Shown: in pieces, positions 13,579 through 26,100 of the stretch | How positions within the stretch are numbered: position 1 is the stretch's first letter | How the letters are laid out: each line of letters begins with the position of its first letter | DNA from: Fratercula arctica | Lineage: Eukaryota > Chordata > Aves > Charadriiformes > Alcidae | Direction: 5' to 3' | Length of the DNA stretch: 64,000 bases | Assembly: GCA_947846985.1 (NCBI GenBank) | Contig: CANTUZ010000025.1 | Coordinates: forward strand, 11,964,100 to 12,028,099 | Notes under the pieces: generated by a model | Database searches by the model: none | What the model was told of the DNA's origin: nothing | Seen by the model: the letters and a program-made list of their open reading frames with translations, nothing else | Position numbers and translations under genes: made by a program

Positions 13579-15164
13579 TTTTCTCTATTCTTCTATCTAT
13601 TGAGATGGTGATATATGAATCTCCAGAGATGCAAAATAAGAATGAAGTTGAAGTCTCAATTAATTCATTTGAGGAGCAAAGAAACTGTGTTGTGAGCTAC
13701 TTGAATTTGAAGTCACCAGGCTCCAATATAACTCGGTACAAGGAAGAATAACTCAGTGAATGTGTGTACATTATGAACAGCAATAAAGAAATAAATGCCC
13801 AGTGCCTGTTAAGAGCACATCTGCTTAAATGCAACCAGAATTATCTTCATGAATGTGGCTGTATGACCCTAATCAAACTGAGGTTCATGCAACTAGACCG
13901 TTTACATTAGAAAAATCAGTCTGATGTCAGTTGGGTACAACGTGTGCCCTGTATTTCATGGAGTAATGCTAAGTGGAAGAAATAGCTTTTAATGCGTCTC
14001 CTAAAATACGTGTGCCTGCTTGAAACAGTAAACCAAACTCCTTGGGCCCAGGTGCCCCTCAGGATTTAGATACCTGACTCCAGTCAAAATCAACTCAAGA
14101 GGCAAAAGGTGAAGAAGAAAAGAGAACTAGGAGGTAGCTTTTTTTATTTTCTATGAAATTAATTTGTGTGCTTGAAGACCAAGATACCTTTTACAGGTAT
14201 TCCTTGTTAAGCAAAGAATACATCAACCACGTTTGAGATCTAGCAACATGAAAGGAAAGCGCACAAGCAAAGCGTAGGGAAAACATCTCCTTGTCTTTCA
14301 GCTGCTTATGTTACTTTACACCAGTCTCTGCTGTGTCACTTGTCAGTTCTGTGCCTCTGCTGTGGTGCTAGGCTACCTACCAAGAGTGTGCAGACAAAAG
14401 AATCACTCATACGCACATATATACATGTAGCCACTCCTTACCTATTTCTCTACACCATTATTCCTCTGGTTCCTCTCAGAAACTACTTCTTATTCCTAGA
14501 GATAAGTGAGATAAACATGTTAAGGAAAAATAGATTTGTTCCCTCAGAGGTTTTTACTGCGTCTTCTGGAAAGGTACAACCATTTCTGTCTCTGCTGTCT
14601 GTGGTTTAGTCTGTGACTGTTAGTGTTTTGGTTCAGAGTAATTGTAGCTTTCAAGCGAATTCCCTGTGTTGGTTCTGATTGCAGAAGGATTTAGTTGCCT
14701 TTGCAAACTGAGTTCTGGGTCTCAGCACCAGCTGTTTCAATCTACTGATCTGCTCCTAGCATAGCAAATTACTTGTTGGTGTAGATACAACCTTTGAGGT
14801 GAAAAAGGGTTGGGTGGCCTTTTTTGCCTTTTCAGTCTTTTATCCATGAATGTATTATATTTGGTCATACTGGGATGAATACCCCTGTTCTTTGGTCTTG
14901 GAAGCTAAATGCTTCAAGACTGTCTAATACATGTTTAGGATTCTACCCAAGAGTATGAAGGCTTGTAGGAGTAATTCAAAGTCGCAGAAAACCAGACCAC
15001 AGAAATCAAAACTTGCGTTGAAAGACTCCGTTTGTCCCCGCCAACTAGCTGTATTGATGGATGTGTATAAAAAACATTTATATAGTAGAGGCTAGATTTT
15101 TACCACTTTGCTTTATTAATTTAATACTCTGCCCTTCCTTGAACATGAGATACAGCTTCACTCC
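13579..15164. other. Intergenic DNA, no feature seen
   Basis: No convincing homology, repeat family or RNA gene was recognised. Confidence 0.45.
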
Positions 15165-16115
15165 AATACTGGAACCAATCCTGTTTAACATCTTCATTAA
15201 TGACCTGGATGATGAGGCAGAGTGCACCCTCAGCAAGTTCACAGATGATACAAAATTGGGAGAAGTAGGTGATACACCAGTTGGTTGTGCCACTATTCAA
15301 AAGAATCTTAAGAGGCTGGAGATAGGGGCCAACAGGAAACTTGAATTCAACAGGAGGAAATGGAAAATCCTGCACCTGGGGAGCAATAACCCCAGGCACC
15401 AGTAAATGCTGGGGGCCAGCTTAGCAGAGTAGGATCCTGGGGGTCCTGGTAGATGATGAGGTGACCATGAGCCAGCAATAGGCCCTTGTGGCAAAGAAGG
15501 CCAATAACATCCTGGGCTGCATTAGGAAGAATGTTGCCAGCAGGTCAAGCAAGGTGATCCTTCCCTTCTACTCAGCACTGGTGAGAGACATCTGGAGTGC
15601 TGGGCCCAGTGTTGGGCTCCCCAGTACAAGAAAGACATAGACATACTTGGATAGAGTCCAGCAAAGAGCCACTAAGATGACTGAGGGCTTGAAGCATCAG
15701 AGGTACCAGAAGAGACTGAGAGTGCTGATGCTGTTTATCCTGGAGAAGAGAAAGCTCAGGGGAAATCTTATCAATGTGTAAATGTCTGATGATGGGAGGG
15801 AGTAAAGATGATGAAGCCACGCCCTTCTCAGTGGTGTCCAGTGACAGGACAGGAAGCAATGAGCACAAATTGAAATTCCACTCGAACATCTGAAGGATTT
15901 TTTTTTTTAATTTATTTTCATTTTTTGGTGCTGCGATGGTGATCGAACACTGTATCAGGTTTTCCAGAGAGGGATGTGGTCTTTCTGTCCTTGGGGATAT
16001 TCAAAACCTGACTCAACACAGCTCTGAGCAACCTGCTGTAGGTGACCATGCTCTGAGCAGGGGGGTTGGACTAGATGATCTACAGTGGTGCCATCCAACT
16101 TCAGCTTTTCTGTGA
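15165..16115 (+). mobile_element. CR1 LINE, 5'-truncated, with a small T-rich insertion
   Basis: Plus-strand CR1 from the RT region encoding the [21 protein letters not shown] segment (about 15175-15240) through the 3' region with GGTTGGACTAGATGATCT (about 16064). The frame is open only to 15405 and then broken. Around 15895-15945 the CR1 text is interrupted by a T-rich segment of about 45 bases absent from the other CR1 copies here. The octamer tail is decayed. Confidence 0.88.
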
Positions 16116-16930
16116 GTCTGCAGTCTTGGCATGGAAAAGGCACTTCAAACTTCCTCTTCTGGTTCTGGAGTTGAGATGCCATCTTCTTATGCTCAAAGGT
16201 GCTGATACTTTAATGATTATTTCATCATGAGCAGACATATCGAATCTATCTTCACTTTCAGGTGATGTTCTAGTATTGCAGCCATGGGGAAAAAATATAT
16301 CTCTGCTCATACCTCACTCGAAATTCTTCATCAACTTTTAATTCCAAAATTGACCCTGGTAACAGCCATTTTCTGGCTCAGAGCATCACTTTTTAGTTAT
16401 AACCTATGGGAACCACTTTTGTTCAGGGTTACATCTCTGTATATTTACATTCTCCCTGTGATCTGTCAAGAGCCTCAAATTTGAAGTGTCAGCAGCTCTG
16501 TGCTAACTTAATCTTACCCTTTGAAGTCAAAGGAATTCCCTCCGTGAAAAAATGGGAGGCAATCTCTCACCATAGGGTAGGAGCATACCCAAAGACATCA
16601 CTGAGACTTTGTCAGTTCACATCTGGTGCCCACTCATGACAACATGTTTGTGTGCTTGTTTCCCACCTTGCTGCTTGCGCTGTGGAGGCATGCAGCCTAG
16701 AGTGTCCTACTTGTTTCCCTCATCTGATACATTTGTATGTGTGCATGTGGGCATGCTGTATCAGTTTAACCAAAGAAGCACTTTCTAATATTTGAGTTAC
16801 ATACAGCTTCATGTGAAAATACTCTATGCTAGCTAAAATCAGGTTTTTGCCACTAGCATGCCTCCGTAACATATGGAGTCCCAGGAAAGTGTATAAAAAG
16901 GAATTAGGGGTAGGCGTATCAGTATCTCTG
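16116..16930. other. Intergenic DNA, no feature seen
   Basis: Only short random open frames. No repeat family was recognised. Confidence 0.4.
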
Positions 16931-17745
16931 TGTATTGGGTTTGCGTGGCAAGGTTTTGGTAGCAGTGGGGGCAACAGGGGTGGCCTCTGTGAGAAGATGC
17001 CAGAAGCTTCCCCTATGTCTGATAGAGCCAATGCCAGCTGGCTCCAAGATGGATCCCCTGCTGGCCAAGGCCGAGCCAATCAGCGATGGTGGTAGCGCTT
17101 CTGTGATAAAATATTTAAGAAGGGGAAATGTTGCTGCGCAACTGCAGCTGGAGAGAGGAGTGAGAATATATGAGAGGAACAACTATGCAGACACCAAGGT
17201 CAGTGAAGAAGGAGGGGGAGGAGGTGTTCCAGGTGCCAGAGCAGAGATTCCCCTGCAGCCTGTGATGAAGACCATGGTGAGGCAGGCTGTCTCCCTACAG
17301 CCCATGGAGGTCCACCATGGAGCAGATATTCCCCTGCAGCCTGTGGAGGACCCCATGTCAGAGCAGGTAGATGTGCCAGAAGGAGGCTGTGACCCCATGG
17401 GAGGCCCGTGTTGGAGCAGGCTCCTGGCAGGACCTGTGGAGAAAGAGGAGCCCACACTGGAGCAGGTTTGTTGGCAGGACTTGTGACCCCATGGGGGACC
17501 CATGCTGGAGCAGTCCGTTCCTGAAGGACTGCACCCCATGGAAAGGATCCACACTGGAGCAGTTTGTGAAGAACTGCAGCCCGTGGGAAGGACTCACATT
17601 GGAGAAGTTTATGGAGGGCTGTCTCCCATGGGAGGGACCCCACACTGGAGCAGGGGAAGAATGTGAGGAATCCTCCCCCTGAGGAGGAAGGAGCAGCAGC
17701 AATAACATGTGATGAATTGACCACAATCCCCATTCTCCTGCGGGG
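16931..17745 (+). mobile_element. ERVL-type LTR, 3'-truncated
   Basis: It starts TGTATTGGGTTTGCGTGG and matches, throughout, the LTR family also present in reverse at 60215-61209 (shared blocks include GCTGGCTCCAAGATGGATCC near 17040 and the TATTTAAGAAGG box at about 17111-17122). The middle consists of repeated, GC-rich variants of a 'CCCATGGGAGG...CTGGAGCAG' segment between about 17380 and 17650, which keeps several frames open by chance. The U5 end of the family is missing and the sequence changes to another ERV-like fragment after about 17745. Confidence 0.8.
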
Positions 17746-18115
17746 GGGAACTGGGAAAGTTCCAGACTGGACTCAGTGATGAATGGGAACTGGATTCCAG
17801 AACACACTGATGGGGATCAAAGGTAGACAAACTGACAGAATCCCCCTCAGACATCGGTCATTGAATAATGCCACTGAAGAAGCAGCCAAGACCCTATGAT
17901 CCCTCAGCTTTTCTACTGAGCATGGCAGATGGGATGGAATACCCTGTTAGTCAGTTTTGGGTCACCTGTCCACTCCTCCCCACAGGTGCAACCCCTCCAT
18001 GGGGTAAACAACCAAGTCAGCTGACCCTGGTTGCCATAGCAACAAGTATAAGCAAGAGCCTCTCTCACTGAAGAGAAAGTTGGCTCTGCTCCACCCCAAA
18101 GCAGGACAGGTTGCT
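17746..18115 (+). mobile_element. ERV-derived fragment of a different family
   Basis: This segment, including GATGGGATGGAATACCCTG (about 17927) and CAGCTGACCCTGG (about 18018), resembles the U3 sequence of avian ERV LTRs but is not part of the family that precedes it. No boundary or target duplication can be set. The assignment rests on general resemblance. Confidence 0.35.
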
Positions 18116-21004
18116 ATAACCAGTAAAGATTCCTTCAATTTGTTCTCATTCTTACAAAGACAAGATTTTTTTAATGACTAGGGAGTTTGTAGGAGAATGA
18201 TGCCTAAAAGGCTACATCAAAAATCTGTTGTCTTTTTGGTTCAGTGTTGCTAAATACGTTTTAAATAGGTAGACTTAAAAACTGTCTATGGTGAAAGACA
18301 CAAACAGCTCAGCTGATCTTCAGCTTCACTGAAGATATTCCTGTAATGTTGGATTTAGCCGCACTCAAGTTTTTCTGCTTAAAATAGGACACAAATGTAA
18401 GAAGTTAATAACTAGATGTCCTTATCCAGGAAGCACTCAGAAACACGAACAATTTCAGTGCTACGTAAAGAGATTGGGGCTAAACCCACAATTTTTATGT
18501 ATCAGACGATCTGGCTCAAGAAAGAAGATGAGCTAAAATAGTAACAGTATTGAGGACTAGGTCTGGCTTAGTTATTACTTCTATCTTTCTATAAGAATTT
18601 ACAAGGCCTCCCCATCCCCTACAGTGATGGGTGCAACCCTAAAATCAGCCACCCAAATAGTCTTTTCCTGAGCATCTGGTTCATCCATAAGATTAGCAAA
18701 ACCATTAAATTTGTTTGAACAAATGACTCCATGGAATTTTATTAAAACAACTCCAATTATGTATATCTTAAAGAGATTTTCAGCCTTTGCATTTTTCAGC
18801 CCTGCAACCTGGGAAGTATTGAAAATGTTTGTACACTTAAAAAAAAAAAAATTGATGATAAAAGAAGTTATAGGGTAGTTAACAATTTTTTTTATCCAAC
18901 TTTTGCATGCACCTGCCTTTGATATTGTACTAAGAGTCAGCAGAAAAAAAAACTTGCAACACTGCAAATATATTTTAGCACATAGAATGACACATCTGGG
19001 ACAGTGCACACCAGTGTAAAGTATCAAATGCTGTGAGACTCCCAAACAGCAGTACTTGCAAACCTAGAAATAGACATAGGCTAAGATCCTCAAACAGCAA
19101 AATTCTCCTCAAATAGTTACACAGGTAGGGAAACATTATTTTTTGGCTCACTGGGCAGTTATTCGTTAGTTTATTATGCTTTTTAAGTACATTCATTAAC
19201 CTTTCGCTAGTGTTTCTGGGAATGAGTTGTGGTTTTGGTCTCTAAACTGAAGAGTCTACTTATTAGGAAAAAAATTAATCAAAATATGGGGGGTTTTTTT
19301 GCAATTTGTAAGTCTAAATCATTCCTCAAATCTTACTGAGTGCTTTGGCCTTGTATGTATGACCCTGTGCTGGTCACACATACATCCTAGAGGGAATACT
19401 CAGCTATTAGGTGGTGCAACATGGCATTGAAAAACATCAAGCCTTCTTATTAGAGGTTGTACTACGTATTTAATCCATGCATAATCCAGCTAGCATTAGC
19501 AGTATTTTTAATTAATTGAAATTAAATGCACAGATGTAAGAAAAGATTCATGATGCTTAAACACATGGTAACACAAATACATTCATAGATGAGAAAAGCA
19601 GTTAGATTAACGAAAGCAGAAAGATTAATGAATGCCTTCAATTTTAGAAGGTCATGGCATACTGTGCCCTCCTCTGTAAATGTCCAAACTAACAAGGAGG
19701 CGGAATGTATGCGTTTTCACTTCCCTGAATTTGAAGTGCTATGCAGGGAATGGTTCTATGATTCTATGAATACAAGTCCCCTGGCTGGTGCAGCATTCTG
19801 CTTTGAAGTAAATCCCCATTAAGCACAGAGAAAAGAGATGATCAGCTGTACAACCCCTTTTCTTGGAGAGCGCTCATAGTAACCATTGGGACTACAGCAG
19901 CAGTAACAGTAGCAAGTTTGTTCATCCTGCAGTCATTTCAGAGGACTAAAAGAAGAATCGTATGTTTGTGCTTCCCCTTATTTTCTGGTAGCTACACGGG
20001 GACCATTCTGCCCTCCGAATGGAGAATCTGCATGCCTGACCCTCATCCAATTTCCAGAAATCTTTTCAGTAGGCTGTTAATACCATATTGTCATATACAA
20101 GCAAAGACACCCAGCACTCAAAACTTGTAAGTCGAAAAATGCCTGTCTTAAAATAAGAGGCAGTATAATTATGAGGTTTACATTCGTAAATAAATCCTCT
20201 GCCCAGAATCCACGAGCAGTTCTGCAAATTCTCATGAAGGATTACTTAGTTGTGCTGCAATGTGCTTGGGGCTGCTGGTATTTCAATAGTGTCCTTTTCT
20301 ACCTGGTCTGAGACTTACTAGCCTACCTGCTTGTGGAAGATATTTCCTTGAGCTGCACTAGATGGTTTAATCGGTTCACTTGGTTAACCTCCCCAGCAAA
20401 AATTTTACAAAAGCATATAAGTGCCACAAGAAATCCCTTGTAGAGAAATTCAGCTAATACCTTATCCTTGTGAAGGGGCATTAGCATTGAAGCAGACAAC
20501 TTGAATTGAATGAACTGTTACTCTCACTGACTTGGACTACCAACATGTAGTATGTATAATGGCTCATTCCCAGGTTATGTCTAGACCAGGAAACAGATTA
20601 TCTGTTGAAGTATGTTAGTGCACATACTTCACAATATGTATTTTTCAAAAGGATTTTATATTGAGTGTATTTAAGAAAACCTATGTAGCTTTTATAATAA
20701 GCTACATTCAAAGACATTCCTCTTTTACTTATTGAATAGTATCTCCCTTGCCTGTAGTGCCTTGTTCCCGATTTCATTCTCTCTTACTCGGCTAGAACTT
20801 AATTGGTACAGTTGCGCTATGGTCATGCATTGAGGCAAACCTACCATCAAGTTTATAAAGCGAAAAGGTTATGCTACTGGCATCCTTCCAAATATATTTG
20901 TAGGCAAAAAAGCCAAATTTATTACATTTTGTTTGAGCAGAAGTCATTGCAACATTGGTCTTATGTATTTAGGAAGTCATCTAAGCTCTTTGAAGAGCTG
21001 AGGA
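18116..21004. other. Intergenic DNA, no gene seen
   Basis: AT-rich sequence with short unrelated open frames. The only repeat-like trace is TTCTATGATTCTATGAA at 19754-19770, which could be the tip of a CR1 tail. Confidence 0.45.
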
Positions 21005-22106
21005 GGCATGGGCGTTGCCAGAGCAATGGCGACCACCTATAAAAAGCAGCCTGGGGAGTGTGAGCAACCAGGAGCACAGCGGCAAATGGGATGGGCAAAC
21101 AGGGCATGGCGCGGCAGTTTGCACAGGAGGGTGCTTCATCAAAGGAGGAACATTCCACCAGTCGACCACCAGGCACCAGTCTGTGACCATCTCCACGGGT
21201 CAAGGGCACTCATCCTACCTGACCCTCAAGACAGAATGGTGGGCACTCATCTGAGAGCAAAGGCTGCAGCTAAGGATCAGGGCTCTGCATCAGCCACCCC
21301 AAGGGTGGCTGATGCCTCCACCCAGACAGAGCTGCTGAAGGGAGAGGCTACTGTGCAGACCTCAGACTGCAGGAGGTGCCTAGACTTTTCTCTTGGGGCA
21401 GGGATAGGCAGCACACCTGCTTGTAAAAGGTGTGCCCAGGTGCAGTTGTCTGAGCTGCAGGTGGCAGTGAGGAGGCCATAAAGCATCAGGGAGGCTGAGA
21501 ATAAAATAGCTCGTTCCAAGCACAGTCTGCAGTGGACCCACAGCCAAACTCCCATGCTGACACAAACAGGGAGGGGGCCAGTAACACAGATGAATGGAAG
21601 TTTGTGACTGCAAGGACCAGCAGGAGGAAGAGACTTCCCCTGAAGCCTGAGGTGCCCTTGCAGAACTGCTTCACCCCTTTGCAGACTGAAGAGGGAAGAC
21701 CCATTGCATCAGGAGAGGTGCTGGAGCTGAGTAAGACCACTCGATCTGCTACCCATATAACAACCAGTCCAAATAAGAAAAGGCGATGGGTGATAGTAGT
21801 AGGCGACTCTCTTCTGAAAGGTATGGAGGCACCCATTTGCTGGCCTGATGGACTCTGTTAGGGAGGCGTGCTGCTTACCGGGGGCTTGTATCAGGGATGT
21901 CACCAAGAGACTGCCAAGCCTCATACAGTCTTCTGACTATTGTCTGCTACTGTTGTTTCACATGGGCACCAGCGATATAGCCAGGAGCAGCTTAAGGACT
22001 ATAAAAAAAATTATAGAGCCCTGGCTGGGAGCAGTGGTCAGGGATTCTGAGGCGCAGGTAGTTTTTTCATCAATCCTCCCAGTCAAAGGGAAGGGGGTTG
22101 ATAGGG
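21005..22106 (+). mobile_element. CR1 5'UTR and ORF1 fragment, truncated
   Basis: Plus-strand homology to the 5' part of the CR1 at 31716-35440. Near 21040 there is a TATAAAAAGCAGC block comparable to the CATAAAAGGCAGC block of that copy's leader, followed by ORF1-like coding sequence. It stops abruptly at 22106, where the inverted-repeat element begins, and the rest of ORF1 and ORF2 is absent. It is substantially diverged from the other 5'-containing CR1 and probably belongs to a different subfamily. Confidence 0.75.
21008..22106 (+). pseudogene. CR1 ORF1 (zinc motif plus SGNH-type esterase), broken
   Basis: CR1 ORF1 proteins carry an N-terminal cysteine-rich zinc motif and an SGNH/GDSL esterase-like domain; they act with the LINE RNA. 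Here the first frame (21008-21481) contains paired cysteines (CRRCLD, CKRCAQ). A second frame (21532-21861) contains the block RRWVIVVGDSLLKG with the nucleophile-type GDS motif, and a third (21848-22189) contains ACCLPGA..RDVTKRLPSL. These correspond in order to the minus-strand ORF1 at 33894-34974. At least two frameshifts or stops separate the pieces and the C-terminus is missing. Confidence 0.7.
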
Positions 22107-22301
22107 TGTTGTGTGAAAGGGACAAAGCGGTTTTGGCAGAAGATAAACCCCCTTGCGTTCTAACACTCCTCACTGAGGTGGGAGGCTAGGTGCGGCTAGG
22201 TTTAAATTCTGAGTGATGCCCAATTCAGCACTATCAGTCCAATCGTGTTTAATATGTATTAAACTATTACGATTTGGATACACTAATAGTGGACAGCACC
22301 T
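22107..22301 (+). repeat. Left copy of the 195-bp inverted repeat
   Basis: Begins TGTTGTGTGAAAGGG and ends in GGACAGCACCT. Its reverse complement lies at 31286-31480 with only about five single-base differences by eye. Confidence 0.9.
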
Positions 22302-22397
22302 TCAGTCTAGTCGTGCTCATGAACTAGCACGGCCACTCTCGAGTCTTTGGTCGTGTTCAATGAGGAACCGAAACGACTAGCTACTTAAACAGTGCAG

Positions 22398-22403
22398 TTT
22401 ATT
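22398..22403 (-). promoter_or_regulatory. AATAAA signal of the interrupted LTR-like element
   Basis: On the minus strand AATAAA follows GTTTA and precedes CTGCACTG. It sits downstream of the TATA box at 30756-30762 once the two insertions are removed, consistent with an LTR polyadenylation signal. Confidence 0.4.
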
Positions 22404-22488
22404 TAAACAACAGATAGATAGGTTCTTAGGATTGCCAGTGATAAATACACTGTCTGCAAAGCACGTGCAAAGGAAAGTATTATTATAT

Positions 22489-22493
22489 ATATC
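22489..22493 (+). repeat. Target site duplication ATATC, left
   Basis: The five bases directly before the LTR equal those directly after the other LTR at 28913-28917. Confidence 0.93.
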
Positions 22494-22829
22494 TGTCGTG
22501 GTTTGGCCTCAGATGGCAACAAAGAACCACGTGTCGCTCGCCCAGCGCTTCCCGGTACGGGAAGGATCAAAAGAAAAAGGCAAAACTCTTGGGTTGAGAC
22601 AAAGGCAGTTTAACAGAACAGCAAAGGGAACAAGAAAACAACAACAATAACACCGACAGAGAAATATACAGACGCGATTACGGAACCGCCGCTCCCCGCC
22701 GCTCCGGCCCCGGGACGCGCCAGCCCGCTCCGAACCCGACTGCTCGCCCCCTCCCTCCTTTTAATCTCAGGGTGGGCGCGGCTCACATGGCATGGAATAC
22801 TTAACCCTGTCCCTGCCGGAACCAGGACA
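22494..22829 (-). repeat. 3' LTR of provirus copy 1
   Basis: 336 bp. On the minus strand it starts TGTCCTGG and ends CCACGACA (TG...CA). A GATTAAAAGG element (plus about 22759-22768) is in the position of a TATA-like box. Compared with the 5' LTR it lacks one copy of a 10-bp CGCTCCCCGC-type unit. Confidence 0.92.
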
Positions 22830-22847
22830 TTATCCACCCCTTATTCC
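22830..22847 (-). promoter_or_regulatory. Polypurine tract of provirus copy 1
   Basis: On the minus strand the purine-rich GGAATAAGGGGTGGATAA lies immediately before the 3' LTR, where plus-strand DNA synthesis would be primed. It is interrupted by three T residues, so the match to a typical tract is imperfect; it is conserved in copy 2. Confidence 0.65.
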
Positions 22848-23111
22848 ATACCATTTTGCCACGCCCAGATCTTACAGTTTTCGGAACATGTGACTGTATA
22901 CCCGGCGTAGCTCATGCACACAGTCCATGGGCCGAAGATGCAGATCTTGAGGAAGTTGCTGGGCATCAGCTCTGATCCCATCACCACTTTGCTTTACTCA
23001 ATTCTTCATCAAAGTCCATCTGTCCTTAATTTGGGTGATTCTTACTGCAGTACAGCTGATAGCAATTATAGTAACGAGGACATACAGTGACAGTGTTGCA
23101 CACAATTTGAT
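22848..23111 (-). other. Short 3' untranslated region, no env
   Basis: About 265 bases separate the pol stop from the polypurine tract. No envelope frame or dUTPase is present. The equivalent region in copy 2 is about 250 bases longer and includes extra sequence with a TA/CA microsatellite. Confidence 0.8.
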
Positions 23112-26100
23112 TCATTGGCTATTCTCCCCCAAAATCAAGTCCCCATGAGGTACACATCGGACTTCCCCATCCTGCCGCATTACCCACCAAGTGCACCCAG
23201 GTCCTTGGGCAAAAGCAATCCCACGGATGGGTTTGCCTTTGCCTGAGGCAGGACTAACCCAGACTGTCTTCCCCAACATATTCTTCATGTGCACTACGGG
23301 GACCTTATCCCCTTCTACAGTACGTGGAAGTTTTGACTGGGCAGGGCCAGCCCGATTGGTAGATCCCCTGGTATTAACTAGCCAGGTAGCCTTTCCTAAA
23401 TGTGCATCCCAATGTTTTAAGGTCCCATCACCCATTGCTCTCAGTGTAGTTTTTAACAGTCCATTGTACCGTTCTATCTTCCCAGAGGCTGGTGCGTGAT
23501 AGGGGATGTGATATACCCACTCAATACCATGCTCTTTGGCCCAGGTGTCTATGAGGCTGTTTCGGAAATGAGTCCCATTGTCCGACTCAATTCTCTCTGG
23601 GGTACCATGTCGCCACAGGACTTGCTTTTCAAGGCCCAGGATAGTATTCCGGGCAGTGGCATGGGGCACAGGGTATGTTTCCAGCCATCCAGTGGTTGCT
23701 TCCACCATTGTGAGCACATAGCGCTTGCCTTGACGGGTTCGTGGCAGTGTGATATAATCAATCTGCCAGGCCTCCCCATATTTATATTTCAACCATCGTC
23801 CTCCATACCAAAGAGGCTTCAAACGCTTGGCTTGCTTGATTGCAGCGCATGTCTCACATTCATGGATGACCTGTGCAATAGTGTCCATGGTCAAGTCCAC
23901 CCCTCGGTCACGAGCCCATCTATATGTCGCATCTCTTCCTTGGTGGCCTGAGGTCTCATGGGCCCACCGAGCTATGAATAGTTCACCCTTATGTTGCCAA
24001 TCCAGATCCACTTGAGCCACTTCAATCCTGGCAGCCCGATCCACCTGCTGGTTGTTCTGATGTTCCTCCGTGGCCCGATTCTTCGGTACGTGGGCATCTA
24101 CGTGGCGTACTTTCACAACCAGATTCTCTATCCGGGCAGCAATATCTTGCCATAGTTCAGCAGCCCAGATGGGTTTGCCTCTGCGCTGCCAGTTGCCCTG
24201 CTTCCACTGCTGTAACCATCCCCACAGAGCATTTGCCACCATCCATGAGTCAGTGCAGAGATAAAGTACTGGCCATCTTTCTCGCTCGGCGATGTCCAAA
24301 GCCAGCTGAATGGCTTTCACCTCTGCAAACTGGCTCGATTCACCTTGTCCTTCACTGGCTTCTGCAACTTGTCGTGTAGGACTCCACACAGCAGCCTTCC
24401 ACTTTCGATGCTTTCCCACAATCCGGCAGGACCCATCAGTGAACAGGGCATATTGCTTCTCATTTTCTGGCAGTTTATTATATGGTGGGGCCTCTTCCAC
24501 ACGCGTCACCTCCTCCTCTGGTGACATTCCAAAATCCTTGCCTTCTGGCCAGTCCATGATCACTTCCAGAATTCCTGGGCGACTGGGGTTTCCCATTCGA
24601 GTTCGCTGTGTGATCAGTGCAATCCACTTACTCCATGTAGCATCAGTTGCATGATGTGTGGTGGGGACCCTTTCTTTGAACATCCAACCCAGCACCGGCA
24701 GTCGAGGTGCTAAGAGGAGCTGCGCTTCTGTACCAACCACCTCCGAAGCAGCTCCAACCCCTTCATATGCTGCCAAGATCTCCTTTTCTGTTGGAGTGTA
24801 GCGCGCTTCGGATCCTCTGTATCCCCGACTCCAAAACCCTAGGGGTCGACCTCGGGTCTCCCCTGGTGCCTTCTGCCAGAGGCTCCAGGTAGGGCCATTC
24901 TCCCCAGCTGCGGTGTAGAGCACATTTTTCACATCTTGTCCTGCCCGGACTGGCCCCAGGGCCACTGCATGGACTATTTCCTGTTTGATTTGTTCAAAAG
25001 CTTGTCGTTGCTCAGGACCCCATTTAAAATCATTCTTCTTCCGGGTTACTTGATGCAGAGGGCTTACAATCAGACTGTAATCTGGGATATGCATCCTCCA
25101 AAAACCCACAATGCCTAAGAAAGCTTGTGTTTCCTTTTTGCTAGTTGGTGGAGACATAGCTGCTATTTTGTTGATCACATCCATTGGGATTTGGCGGCGT
25201 CCATCTTGCCATTTTATTCCTAAGAACTGGATCTCCTGTGCAGGTCCCTTGACCTTACTTCGCTTTATGGCAAAACCAGCTTTCAGAAGGATTCGGACTA
25301 TTTTATCCCCTTTCTCAAAAACTTCTTCGGCTGTGTTTCCCCATACAATGATGTCATCAATGTACTGCAGATGTTCTGGAGCTTCACCCTGTTCCAGTGC
25401 AGTCTGGATCAGTCCATGGCAAATGGTGGGGCTGTGTTTCCACCCCTGGGGCAGTCGATTCCAGGTGTACTGGATGCCCCTCCAAGTGAAAGCAAACTGT
25501 GGCCTGCACTCTGCTGCCAAAGGGATTGAGAAAAATGCATTCGCTATATCAATCGTGGCATACCACTTGGCTGCCTTAGACTCCAGTTCATACTGGAGTT
25601 CTAGCATATCTGGCACAGCAGCGCTCAGTGGTGGCGTGACTTCATTCAGGCCACGATAGTCTACTGTTAGCCTCCACTCTCCATTGGATTTTCGCACCGG
25701 CCATATAGGACTGTTAAAAGGCGAGCGAGTCTTACTGATCACTCCTTGAACCTCTAGTTGACGAATCAGCTTATGGATGGGAATCAGAGAGTCTCGGTTA
25801 GTGCGATATTGCCGCCGATGCACCGTTGTGGTAGCAATCGGCACCTGCTGTTCTTCGACCCTCAACAACCCCACAACAGAAGAATCCTCCGAGAGACCAG
25901 GCAAGGTGGACAACTGTCTAACTTCCTCCGCCTCCAAGGCAGCTATGCCAAAGGCCCATCGATACCCCTTTGGGTCCTTAAAATACCCTCTCCTGAGGTA
26001 ATCTATACCAAGGATGCATGGAGCATCTGGGCCAGTCACAATGGGATGCTTTTGCCACTCATTCCCAGTTAGGCTCACTTCAGCCTCCAATACAGTCAAC

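Noticed and set aside
16935..17733. Overlapping open frames of 183 and 177 codons on both strands
   Set aside because: They lie inside an ERVL LTR whose GC-rich repeats keep frames open; there is no coding homology.
19754..19770. TTCTATGATTCTATGAA as a CR1 insertion
   Set aside because: Matches only the octamer tail; no adjoining CR1 sequence, so it may be chance.
22848..23111. Hidden env or dUTPase after pol
   Set aside because: Only about 265 bases with no open frame of matching content.
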